Below are positions 5,448-12,352 of a DNA stretch of 12,352 bases, one piece after another. The notes beneath the pieces were generated by a model. The model saw only the letters and a program-made list of their open reading frames with translations. It ran no database searches and was not told the origin of the DNA. Within the stretch, counting starts at the first letter, position 1. Every line of letters starts with the position of its first letter. A program made the position numbers and the translations under genes. Location of the stretch: contig JAFSWJ010000161.1 of the NCBI GenBank assembly GCA_017444545.1, positions 1 to 12,352 of the forward strand, given 5' to 3'. The DNA is from Lachnospiraceae bacterium (GTDB taxonomy: Bacteria; Bacillota; Clostridia; Lachnospirales; Lachnospiraceae).

Positions 5448-8021
5448 TCAGACCAAACCTCTCCCGTGACAGTTCTTGTACTTCTTTCCGCTCCCGCAGG
5501 GACAGGGATCATTCGGATAGATCTTTTTTCCTTCCCTTTTCTTCGGAGCCTTTGCAACCGAATCATCCTTGTTGGTACCTGTGACCTTTGCCACCTGCTC
5601 TCTTTCCACCTTTTCCTCAACCTTCGTATGGAAAAGGAGTCTCACGGTATCCTCCTGGATGGCATCGATCATACTGTTAAACATGTCAAAGCCCGTCAGC
5701 TTGTACTCAACAACAGGATCTCTCTGTCCAAAAGCCTGCAGACCTATCCCCTGCCTGAGCTGATCCATGTCATCTATATGATCCATCCATTTTCTGTCTA
5801 TAACCTTGAGCAGTATGACACGCTCGATCTCACGGAGCTGCTCTGCCTCAGGGAATTCCGCTTCCTTGCTCTCATAAAGCTTTACGGCGTTTTCCTTCAG
5901 ATAATGCTTCAGCTCGTTTTTGTTCATTCCCTTTATGTTCGGAGTCTTGACGGGATCCATGGGCACTATGGGAAGCAGAAGTTCATTGAGTTCCCTGAGA
6001 TCCCAGTTATCCGGATTGCTGTCCTCACCTATACAGGTATCCACAACCTCATCAGTGATGTCAGTTATCATCTTGTAGACAGCATCCCTCATGCTCTCTC
6101 CATCGAGAACCTTGCGGCGCTCCTCATATATCTTTTCCCTCTGCTCATTGTTGACCCTGTCATACTCAAGCAGATTTTTTCTGATACCGAAGTTATTGTC
6201 CTCTATCTTTTTCTGTGCACGCTCTATCGCGCTTGTCAGCATCTTGTGCTCTATCTGTTCTCCGTCGGGAACATTCAGAGCCTCAAAGGCTGCTATCATC
6301 CTCTCGGAGCCGAAAAGCCTCATCAGGTCATCCTCGAGCGAGATATAGAACCTCGAGCATCCGGGGTCACCCTGTCTTCCGGAACGTCCCCGCAGCTGAT
6401 TGTCGATACGTCTCGCCTCATGTCTTTCCGTACCTATGATCATGAGTCCTCCGGCTTTTCTTGACTCATCATCAAGCTTGATATCCGTACCACGTCCGGC
6501 CATGTTGGTAGCGATCGTCACAGCACCGTGAACACCTGCTTCGGCTATGATCTCCGCCTCCTGCTCATGAAACTTTGCATTCAGGACATTGTGTGCAACG
6601 CCGTGCTTTTTCAACATCGCCGAGAGCATTTCCGAGGTTTCTATGGTGATGGTACCTACCAGGATCGGCTGACCGGTAGCATGTATCCTGTCTATCTCAT
6701 CTATTATCGCGTTGAATTTTTCCTTTTTGGTCTTGAACACCGCATCCTGCATATCCACACGGGCGATGGGCTTATTTGTGGGAATGGTTATGACATCCAT
6801 CCCGTAGATCTCACGAAATTCCTTTTCCTCCGTAAGCGCAGTACCTGTCATTCCGCATTTTTTGTCAAACTTATTGAAGAAATTCTGGAAGGTGATAGTC
6901 GCCAGAGTCTTGCTCTCTCTTTTAACCTTCACGTGCTCCTTTGCCTCGATCGCCTGATGCAGCCCGTCGGAATATCTCCTTCCCGGCATGATACGTCCCG
7001 TGAACTCGTCCACTATGAGGACCTGATCATCCTTTACCACGTAGTCCTTGTCCCTTGCCATCAGGTTGTGAGCCCTCAGCGCAAGTATTATGCAATGCTG
7101 TATCTCAAGATTTTCAGGGTCGGCAAAGTTTTCTATGTGAAAGAACTGTTCTACCTTTTTCACTCCCTGTTCGGTCAGGTTGACAAGATGATCCTTTTCA
7201 TTGACTATGAAATCCCCTGTCTCCTCTATCTCCACTCCCATGATAGCGTCCATCTTTGAAAGCTCATCACTTGATGCCTCGCCTCTTTGAAGCTGGCGTG
7301 CAAGCATATCACAGGCCTGGTAGATCTGAGTGGATTTTCCTGACTGACCCGATATGATGAGAGGAGTTCTGGCCTCATCTATGAGAACAGAGTCCACCTC
7401 GTCTATGATGCAGTAGTGAAGCTCCCTCAATACGAGCTGCTCCTTGTATATGACCATGTTGTCTCTCAGATAATCAAAACCCAGCTCGTTGTTGGTCACA
7501 TAGGTTATGTCGCAGGCATATGCCTTCTGTCTTTCCTCGCTCGTCATGCCGTTTAATACGACACCTACGGTCAGTCCCAAAAATTCATGAACCTGACCCA
7601 TCCATTCGGCATCACGCTTTGCCAGGTAGTCATTTACCGTGACGACTTCAACCCCTCTGCCTTCCAGAGCATTCAGATATGCAGGCAAAGTCGAGACCAG
7701 GGTCTTTCCTTCACCTGTCCTCATCTCGGCTATCCTGCCCTGATGGAGGATGATCCCTCCCATGAGCTGGACACGGAAATGCTCCATCTTCAGGGTTCTT
7801 CTCGCAGCCTCCCTGACCGTGGCAAATGCATCGGGAAGCAGATCGTCAAGGGTTTCTCCGTTTTTTAGCCTTTCCTTGAACTGCCTGGTCCTGTCCCGAA
7901 GTTCGTCATCTGAAAGAGCCATCATCTGATCCCTCATTCCCTCGATCCTGTCGACGACCGGCTCTATCCTTTTCAGTTCTCTTTCACTGTGTGTCCCAAA
8001 GACCTTTTCTATGATGTTCAT
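5448..8021 (-). CDS. secA: Preprotein translocase ATPase SecA
   Basis: SecA is the motor that pushes unfolded secretory proteins through the SecYEG channel at the membrane. The 857-residue protein starts with the typical [17 protein letters not shown] and has Walker A TGEGKT (102-107), Walker B with DEVD (207-210), the [13 protein letters not shown] segment, the second helicase half with [11 protein letters not shown] and [13 protein letters not shown], the helical scaffold, and a C-terminal zinc-binding SEC-C tail with [14 protein letters not shown] (C840, C842, C851, H852) that normally contacts SecB or lipid. Length and domain order are those of a standard SecA1. It lies 10 bp after buk and 3 bp before prfB; the upstream AAAGGAG lies 16 nt from the ATG in the end of buk, so initiation may be partly coupled. 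Its position behind butyrate kinase is unusual. Confidence 0.97.
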   Translation of the reverse strand: MNIIEKVFGTHSERELKRIEPVVDRIEGMRDQMMALSDDELRDRTRQFKERLKNGETLDDLLPDAFATVREAARRTLKMEHFRVQLMGGIILHQGRIAEMRTGEGKTLVSTLPAYLNALEGRGVEVVTVNDYLAKRDAEWMGQVHEFLGLTVGVVLNGMTSEERQKAYACDITYVTNNELGFDYLRDNMVIYKEQLVLRELHYCIIDEVDSVLIDEARTPLIISGQSGKSTQIYQACDMLARQLQRGEASSDELSKMDAIMGVEIEETGDFIVNEKDHLVNLTEQGVKKVEQFFHIENFADPENLEIQHCIILALRAHNLMARDKDYVVKDDQVLIVDEFTGRIMPGRRYSDGLHQAIEAKEHVKVKRESKTLATITFQNFFNKFDKKCGMTGTALTEEKEFREIYGMDVITIPTNKPIARVDMQDAVFKTKKEKFNAIIDEIDRIHATGQPILVGTITIETSEMLSAMLKKHGVAHNVLNAKFHEQEAEIIAEAGVHGAVTIATNMAGRGTDIKLDDESRKAGGLMIIGTERHEARRIDNQLRGRSGRQGDPGCSRFYISLEDDLMRLFGSERMIAAFEALNVPDGEQIEHKMLTSAIERAQKKIEDNNFGIRKNLLEYDRVNNEQREKIYEERRKVLDGESMRDAVYKMITDITDEVVDTCIGEDSNPDNWDLRELNELLLPIVPMDPVKTPNIKGMNKNELKHYLKENAVKLYESKEAEFPEAEQLREIERVILLKVIDRKWMDHIDDMDQLRQGIGLQAFGQRDPVVEYKLTGFDMFNSMIDAIQEDTVRLLFHTKVEEKVEREQVAKVTGTNKDDSVAKAPKKREGKKIYPNDPCPCGSGKKYKNCHGRGLV

Positions 8022-8031
8022 TACTCTTAAA

Positions 8032-9096
8032 TCAATACTCCTTTGCTTCTTCTTCGCCGTTGAGGACTCTCAGGCCTCCCTGGGCGAGTGCAAGAAGCTC
8101 ATCTTCACCGGGATATACTACAACGGGTGCGATCCATCCGACATATTTTTCGATGTCGTCCGTGATGCACTTATTATATGCGATACCGCCGGTACAGATT
8201 ATCGCATCCACCTTTCCCTTTAATGCTGCCGCTCTTGCGCCTATATCCTTGGCTATCTGATATACAAAGGCATCTATCACAAGTGCAGCCTCTTTGTCCG
8301 TCTCAGCCCTTTTCAGGCACTCCACCATATCGTTTGAACCAAGGTAGGCGTTCAATCCGCCTCCGCCGACAAGTCTTTTGTACATTTCCTTTTCGGTATA
8401 TTTTCCGGAATAGCAAAGGCGTACAAGCGGACCAACCGGAAGTCCTCCGGCTCTTTCGGGAGAAAAAGCCCCGTCTCCCTCAAGGGCATTGCTGACGTCT
8501 ATGACTTTTCCGTTCTCATGCGCACCCACGGACACTCCTCCACCCATGTGCACGACGATGACATTCACATCCTCGTACTTCTTTCCGTTCTCCTTTGCAT
8601 AGCGCCTTGCCATAGCCTTCTGGTTCAGCGGGTGGAAGATACTGTTCCTCTTTATCTCGGGTATGCCGGAAAGTCTTGCAACATCCGAAAGTTCGTCAAC
8701 AGCCACGGGATCCACTATGAAGGAAGGCTTTCCGATCTCATCACCTATCTCGCGGGCAAGCACGCCTCCCAGATTTGATGCATGCTGTCCCTGGGGACCG
8801 ATCTTCAGGTCAGCCAGAAGTTCATCGCTTACTCTGTAGGTGCCTCCGGGTATCGGCTTCACCAGTCCTCCCCTTCCCACGACCATATCAAGAGTCTTTA
8901 TATCAAAGTTCTGTTCTGCGAGGAACTCGAGGATTATTTCTTTTCTGAACTCCCTCTGATCAAATATCGTATCAAACTTTGATATCTCCTCAGTCGTATG
9001 ACGGAGTGTCTTGTCAAAGAGCATGTTCTCGTCTTCAAAGACGGCTATCTTTGTGGAAGTTGAACCCGGATTGATGATGAGTGATCTGATCGCCAT
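8032..9096 (-). CDS. buk: Butyrate kinase
   Basis: Converts butyryl phosphate and ADP to butyrate and ATP, the energy-yielding end of the Ptb-Buk route. The 354-residue protein belongs to the acetokinase family in the ASKHA fold: [12 protein letters not shown] at 9-20 (first phosphate-binding motif), [14 protein letters not shown] at 72-85, [19 protein letters not shown] near 182-200 (second phosphate motif), then [20 protein letters not shown], and CTGGIAYNK near 301-309 (adenosine motif). The length and the ERAGGLP block fit butyrate kinases better than acetate kinases, which are about 400 residues. AGGAGG lies 8 nt before the ATG at 9096. The gene follows ptb by 15 bp. A branched-chain-fatty-acid kinase is the nearest alternative, but the butyrate genes next door argue for butyrate. 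Confidence 0.94.
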   Translation of the reverse strand: MAIRSLIINPGSTSTKIAVFEDENMLFDKTLRHTTEEISKFDTIFDQREFRKEIILEFLAEQNFDIKTLDMVVGRGGLVKPIPGGTYRVSDELLADLKIGPQGQHASNLGGVLAREIGDEIGKPSFIVDPVAVDELSDVARLSGIPEIKRNSIFHPLNQKAMARRYAKENGKKYEDVNVIVVHMGGGVSVGAHENGKVIDVSNALEGDGAFSPERAGGLPVGPLVRLCYSGKYTEKEMYKRLVGGGGLNAYLGSNDMVECLKRAETDKEAALVIDAFVYQIAKDIGARAAALKGKVDAIICTGGIAYNKCITDDIEKYVGWIAPVVVYPGEDELLALAQGGLRVLNGEEEAKEY

Positions 9097-9111
9097 ATGC
9101 TTTTCCTCCTG

Positions 9112-10026
9112 TTATTTCTTGAGATTGTGTGCTACTACAGCCGCAAGAGCAATGGAATTTACCTTTGTCTCTGCGGAATCGGAACGGGATGCAAGTATGG
9201 CGGGAGCCTTTGTTCCCGTCAGGATACATCCGTTCTTGAACTCGGTTGTATGTACGATGAACTTGTATGCTATATTTCCCGCATGAATGTCCGGGAAAAG
9301 GATGATATCGGCATCACCCACTATCTTTCTGCCCTCAGCGCCCTTGTGCCTTGCAGCCTCGGGATAGATCGCAAGATCCACCGAAAGAGGTCCGTCAACT
9401 ATGCAGTTTTTGATCTCTCCGGCTTCATTCATCTTTGTCAGTTCGTCCGCCTCGACCGTAGCCGGCATCTTGGGATTTACAACCTCCACGGCCGCAACCG
9501 GTGCCACCTTCGGCATATCTATACCGCAGGCATTGCAGACCTCAACCGTATTGTTTATGATCTTCACCTTCTCTTCGAGAGTGGGATAGGGCAGGAAAGC
9601 CACATCCGTGAGAAAGAGAAGCTTTTCTATTCCCTTTATCTCAAACACTGCGACATGGGAGAGCAGCTTGTCTGTACGAAGTCCAACCTCCTTGTCCAGG
9701 ATGCTCTTCAGGAAATCCTTTGTGGAAAGAAGGCCCTTCATGTACATATCCGCTTTTCCGTCATGCACTATCTTTACAGCCTCATGTGCAGCCTCAATGG
9801 GATCCGGTATGTTGATGATCTCAAAAATAGAAGGATCGATGTTCCTGTCCGCACATATCGTTTTGATCTTCTCCTCATCTCCCACAAGGATGGAATCTGC
9901 TATCTTCCTGTCATGTGCCATCGCTACAGCCTCAAGCACCTCGTCATCATTTGCCGCTGCCACCGAAAGCTTCTTGACCGGAAACTCATTTACTTTTTTC
10001 AGTATCTCATCAAAATTTTTACTCAT
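9112..10026 (-). CDS. ptb: Phosphate butyryltransferase
   Basis: Exchanges the CoA of butyryl-CoA for phosphate, giving butyryl phosphate for the kinase encoded next. The 304-residue protein is of the phosphate acetyl/butyryl transferase family: it has KLSVAAANDDEVLEAV at the N-terminus, the conserved ADMYMKGLLSTKDFLKSIL in the middle, FLTDVAFLPYPTLEEK, VDGPLSVDLAIYPEAA and a DIILFPDIHAGNIAYK segment near the C-terminal third. The length agrees with Ptb (about 300), not with long Pta proteins. GGAG lies 8 nt before the ATG at 10026. It is the first gene after the promoter at 10072-10100. Confidence 0.95.
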   Translation of the reverse strand: MSKNFDEILKKVNEFPVKKLSVAAANDDEVLEAVAMAHDRKIADSILVGDEEKIKTICADRNIDPSIFEIINIPDPIEAAHEAVKIVHDGKADMYMKGLLSTKDFLKSILDKEVGLRTDKLLSHVAVFEIKGIEKLLFLTDVAFLPYPTLEEKVKIINNTVEVCNACGIDMPKVAPVAAVEVVNPKMPATVEADELTKMNEAGEIKNCIVDGPLSVDLAIYPEAARHKGAEGRKIVGDADIILFPDIHAGNIAYKFIVHTTEFKNGCILTGTKAPAILASRSDSAETKVNSIALAAVVAHNLKK

Positions 10027-10071
10027 CTCTTCTGCTCCATAATAAAATATTGGTTTTAACCCGTAACTTTT

Positions 10072-10100
10072 AATATATCATCTATACCCTGCAGGGTCAA
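10072..10100 (-). promoter_or_regulatory. Predicted promoter of ptb-buk-secA-prfB-hom
   Basis: Minus strand: -35 TTGACC (10100-10095), 17-bp spacer, -10 TATATT (10077-10072). Both boxes match five of six consensus bases. Transcription would begin near 10065, leaving a leader of about 40 nt. No second comparable promoter was seen between these five genes, but internal promoters inside coding sequence cannot be ruled out by eye. Confidence 0.78.
10086..10097. promoter_or_regulatory. 12-bp perfect palindrome in the ptb promoter, candidate operator
   Basis: ACCCTGCAGGGT is a perfect inverted repeat that overlaps the inner half of the -35 box and the upstream spacer of the ptb promoter. A dimeric protein bound here would block RNA polymerase. 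No regulator gene is in the window, and I recognise no named operator consensus, so the role is inference. Confidence 0.4.
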
Positions 10101-10131
10101 CAAAACCCGGCGGTGCGTTTCACCGCCGGGT
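10099..10131 (-). terminator. Intrinsic terminator after etfA
   Basis: On the minus strand ACCCGGCGGTG (10131-10121) pairs with CACCGCCGGGT (10115-10105), an 11-bp stem with a 5-nt loop, followed by TTTTGTT. It begins 12 bp after the etfA stop codon and separates the bcd-etfB-etfA transcript from ptb. The T tract is short and runs into the -35 box of the ptb promoter. Confidence 0.9.
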
Positions 10132-10143
10132 CTCGTAAACTCT

Positions 10144-11196
10144 TTATGCCTTTGCGGCCATTGCCTCTTTGATCTGCTTTGTAAGCTCGGGAACTATCTG
10201 GTTCAGATCTCCCACTACACCGTAATCGGCAACATCAAATATGGGAGCACTCTCATCCTTGTTGATGGCAATGATGATATCTGACTCTTCCATGCCTGCC
10301 ACATGCTGGATGGCTCCGGAGATACCGATAGCAAAATACACATGAGGTCTTACAGTCTTTCCGGTCTGTCCAACCTGCATTTCCTTGGGCTTCCAGCCCG
10401 AATCAACAACTGCTCTTGAGCAGCTGACCGTTCCTCCGATCGCTTCGGCAAGTTCCTCGAGGATCTTGAAGTTCTCGGGCGAACCTACCCCACGTCCACC
10501 GGAAACGAGTATCTTTGCATCAGCGATATCAGCAACATTTGATACGGATTTTACCACCTCCAGTATCTCGGCGTACTTATTGTTCGGAGTGAAATCTATC
10601 TTGCACTCCTCAACATTTGCCTTTGCACTCTTGTCTGCTTCCCTCTTCTGCATAACACCGGGACGGACCGTTGCCATCTGGGGCCTGAAATCAGGACAAG
10701 CGATGGTAGCAATGGTATTTCCGCCAAAAGCGGGACGTGTCATGAGGAGCTGGTTCTTTTTCTGCTCCTGTCCAGGTGCGGGATTGAGAGGGAAATCCCC
10801 TATGTCAAGCTGTGTACAGTCAGCCGTAAGTCCTGTATGGATCCTCGCTGCTACTCTGGGACCAAGATCCCTTCCGATAGCCGTAGCCCCGATCAGCATT
10901 ATCTCGGGCTTGTACTGCTCAATGACTGATGAAAGAGCATGTGCATAGGGCTCCGTCCTGTATTCCTTCAGCTCGGGGTCGTCAACGACTATGACCCTGT
11001 CTGCTCCATACTGTGCGAGGCTGTCTGCAAGTCCCTTCACATCGGATCCGATGAGGACAGCCGTAACCTGCTGTCCCAGATCTGCAGCCAGATCCTTAGC
11101 CTTTCCGAGCAGCTCATATGCGATATTATTTATCTTGTTGTCAACCTGCTGAGCAAAGATAAATACATCTTTACATTCTTCAACTTTTAAACTCAT
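10144..11196 (-). CDS. etfA: Electron transfer flavoprotein alpha subunit
   Basis: EtfA pairs with EtfB to form a flavoprotein that passes electrons to butyryl-CoA dehydrogenase. The 350-residue protein has an N-terminal adenine-nucleotide-hydrolase-like domain (about 10-180, with GRDLGPRVAARIHTGLTADC at 108-127) and the C-terminal FAD domain with VSGGRGVGS (231-239), QVGQTGKTVRP (274-284), GISGAIQH (291-298) and the INKDESAPIFDVADYGVVGD segment (311-330). All expected FAD contacts are visible. GGAGG with a second GGAG lies 8-10 nt before the ATG at 11196. It follows etfB by 20 bp and is closed by the terminator at 10099-10131. Its company (bcd, ptb, buk) indicates the butyrate-pathway Etf rather than a fatty-acid-oxidation Etf. 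Confidence 0.96.
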   Translation of the reverse strand: MSLKVEECKDVFIFAQQVDNKINNIAYELLGKAKDLAADLGQQVTAVLIGSDVKGLADSLAQYGADRVIVVDDPELKEYRTEPYAHALSSVIEQYKPEIMLIGATAIGRDLGPRVAARIHTGLTADCTQLDIGDFPLNPAPGQEQKKNQLLMTRPAFGGNTIATIACPDFRPQMATVRPGVMQKREADKSAKANVEECKIDFTPNNKYAEILEVVKSVSNVADIADAKILVSGGRGVGSPENFKILEELAEAIGGTVSCSRAVVDSGWKPKEMQVGQTGKTVRPHVYFAIGISGAIQHVAGMEESDIIIAINKDESAPIFDVADYGVVGDLNQIVPELTKQIKEAMAAKA

Positions 11197-11216
11197 TTTA
11201 TCTTCTCCTCCGTATA

Positions 11217-12005
11217 TTAGATGACGTGCTTCTCAGCAAGTTTACCTACTATATAATCCACAGCCTCCTTGGGTGAATCGGGAACAACCTTTTCACCTGC
11301 GCCCTTGGCAACCCTGTCGGAAGCCTTTGCGATCTTTGTGGGAGAGCCGTTAAGTCCCAGATTGTCATCCGTGACATCCTTCAGATCCTTTCTGCCCCAG
11401 ACAGTAACCTCCGTCTGATATGCATCAAAGATTCCTCCGGGAGTCATATACATATCCTCACCAAGCTCAGCCAGAGCAGTGATCAGACAGGGCATTTTCA
11501 CCTTCAGCATATGGTATCTGTCCTCGAACTGTCTCTTTACTACCACACTGTCACCCTCTATCTTTATCTCCTCTGCATAGGATACCAGGGGCAGATCCAG
11601 ACGCTCTGATATCTGCGGTCCTACCTGTGCGGTATCTCCGTCGATAGCCTGACGTCCGGTTATGACCAGATCATACTCCAGATTTCTGATCGCTCCTGCA
11701 AGAGTCTGGCTCGTAGCCCAGGTGTCCGCTCCTCCGAGCACCCTGTCCGTTACAAGAACAGCCTTGTCTGCTCCCATGGCAAGTGCTTCACGGAGGACAT
11801 CATCTGCCTTCGGAAGACCCATGGTCACAACAGTGACCTCTGTTCCGGGGTTTTCCTTTTTGATCTTCAAAGCAGCCTCAAGTCCGGCCTTGTCATCAGG
11901 ATTCATGATGGCAAGCATCGCTCCACGGTCCAACGTTCCGTCGGGCTTGAACTTTACGCCGCCCTTTGTATCGGGAACCTGTTTTACACATACTACTATT
12001 TTCAT
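11217..12005 (-). CDS. etfB: Electron transfer flavoprotein beta subunit, probably bifurcating type
   Basis: Partner of EtfA. In known clostridial Bcd-Etf complexes NADH electrons are split between crotonyl-CoA and ferredoxin at the flavin held by EtfB. The 262-residue protein shows KQVPDT (8-13), MNPDDKAGLEAAL (34-46), VTDRVLGGADTWATSQTLA (85-103) and GRQAIDGDTAQVGP (117-130). The GADTWATSQTL and GDTAQVGP blocks resemble those of bifurcating Etfs, where they help hold a second FAD in place of AMP; this is inference from family resemblance. AAGGAG lies about 7 nt before the ATG at 12005. It lies 45 bp downstream of bcd, and that gap shows no terminator or promoter. Confidence 0.96.
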   Translation of the reverse strand: MKIVVCVKQVPDTKGGVKFKPDGTLDRGAMLAIMNPDDKAGLEAALKIKKENPGTEVTVVTMGLPKADDVLREALAMGADKAVLVTDRVLGGADTWATSQTLAGAIRNLEYDLVITGRQAIDGDTAQVGPQISERLDLPLVSYAEEIKIEGDSVVVKRQFEDRYHMLKVKMPCLITALAELGEDMYMTPGGIFDAYQTEVTVWGRKDLKDVTDDNLGLNGSPTKIAKASDRVAKGAGEKVVPDSPKEAVDYIVGKLAEKHVI

Positions 12006-12050
12006 TTTTTTCTCCTTCGCTATTATTTTATGACCTCACAACGCTTTCAA

Positions 12051-12352
12051 TCACTTGAGCAGTCCGGCTGAAATGACCATTCTCTGAACTTCAGAGGTTC
12101 CCTCATAGATCTCAGTGATCTTGGCATCCCTCATCATCCTTTCAACCTCATACTCTCTGATATATCCGTAACCGCCGTGATACTGTACAGCCTTTGTGGT
12201 AACCTCCATCGCAACCTCAGCTGCGTAGAGCTTTGCCATAGCAGCCTCCATTCCGTAGGATACCTTGGGATCCTTCTGATATTCACCCTTCTTCATTGCT
12301 GCCTGATAAACGAGGAGCTGTGCAGCCTTCGTCTTTGTAGCCATATCTGCAA
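12051..12352 (-). CDS. bcd: Acyl-CoA dehydrogenase, butyryl-CoA dehydrogenase type, partial (C-terminus only)
   Basis: Only the last 100 or so codons are present; the gene continues beyond the right edge. Residues visible include [21 protein letters not shown] and the C-terminal family signature [25 protein letters not shown], in which the glutamate of YEGTSE is the expected catalytic base, ending [10 protein letters not shown]. This is the FAD-dependent dehydrogenase that, running in reverse of beta-oxidation with EtfAB, reduces crotonyl-CoA to butyryl-CoA. The first ATG visible (12344) is internal, since the frame is open to the edge and the fold needs about 280 more residues. The substrate is inferred from the etfB-etfA and ptb-buk neighbours. 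The thl, crt and hbd genes often found upstream would be outside the window. Confidence 0.92.
   Translation of the reverse strand, partial: ADMATKTKAAQLLVYQAAMKKGEYQKDPKVSYGMEAAMAKLYAAEVAMEVTTKAVQYHGGYGYIREYEVERMMRDAKITEIYEGTSEVQRMVISAGLLK

Noticed and set aside
5445..6464. Long plus-strand open frame opposite secA (339 codons), and similar ones at 4302-5234, 6528-7259 and 9097-10059
   Set aside because: They lie entirely antisense to clearly recognised genes, have no family-like sequence and no convincing ribosome binding site; they follow from codon bias of the true strand.
8032..9096. Acetate kinase as the identity of the kinase gene
   Set aside because: The protein is about 50 residues shorter than acetate kinases and follows a Ptb-type transferase and the bcd-etf cluster, so butyrate kinase fits better.
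1..12352. Search for mobile elements, CRISPR repeats, tRNA or rRNA genes, toxin-antitoxin or defence genes
   Set aside because: No repeat array, terminal inverted repeats, transposase-like frame, tRNA-like cloverleaf or foreign-looking gene block was seen; coding is continuous and of uniform style.

Overview
The window reads as chromosomal housekeeping and energy-metabolism DNA from an anaerobic, butyrate-forming member of the Clostridia, most likely of the family Lachnospiraceae. The reasons are a butyryl-CoA dehydrogenase/EtfBA cluster beside phosphate butyryltransferase and butyrate kinase, an FMN riboswitch controlling a RibU transporter, a RF2 and a SecA of Firmicutes type, strong AGGAGG ribosome binding sites and frequent TTG starts. 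The genus cannot be fixed from the sequence alone. I see no mobile element, prophage gene, CRISPR array, tRNA or rRNA.

Almost everything is on the minus strand, so the transcription order runs from the right end of the window to the left. (1) 12352-10099: the end of bcd, then etfB and etfA, closed by a strong intrinsic terminator. (2) 10100-3110: a good promoter with a 12-bp perfect palindrome in its spacer, then ptb, buk, secA, prfB and hom. These genes are separated by 85 bp or less upstream and by 15, 10, 3 and -8 bp between genes, so they look like one transcription unit that joins butyrate-forming ATP synthesis to protein export, translation termination and aspartate-family amino acid synthesis. 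(3) 3083-2447: one plus-strand gene for a small putative zinc metallopeptidase-like protein (HEGEH plus two CxxC pairs), with its own promoter and terminator, convergent with hom and divergent from ribU. (4) 2439-1550: promoter, FMN riboswitch, attenuator-type terminator and ribU. (5) 1553-1: a consensus-like promoter overlapping the ribU stop codon, then tsaE, tsaB and the 5' part of rimI, with overlapping reading frames.

Functionally, Bcd/EtfAB reduces crotonyl-CoA to butyryl-CoA (in known clostridial systems with electron bifurcation to ferredoxin), and Ptb and Buk then convert butyryl-CoA to butyrate with ATP formation. RibU imports riboflavin, the precursor of the FAD that Bcd and Etf need, and its riboswitch gives feedback from FMN. 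TsaE and TsaB belong to the tRNA t6A37 synthesis machinery and RimI is the ribosomal-protein N-acetyltransferase usually encoded with them.

I looked for an undescribed system and did not find a convincing one. The points most worth a second look are the small HEGEH protein of unknown role, the unusual butyrate/secA/prfB/hom operon with a candidate operator palindrome in its promoter, the prfB gene that has lost its programmed frameshift by one base, and the shortened ACT-like tail of homoserine dehydrogenase.
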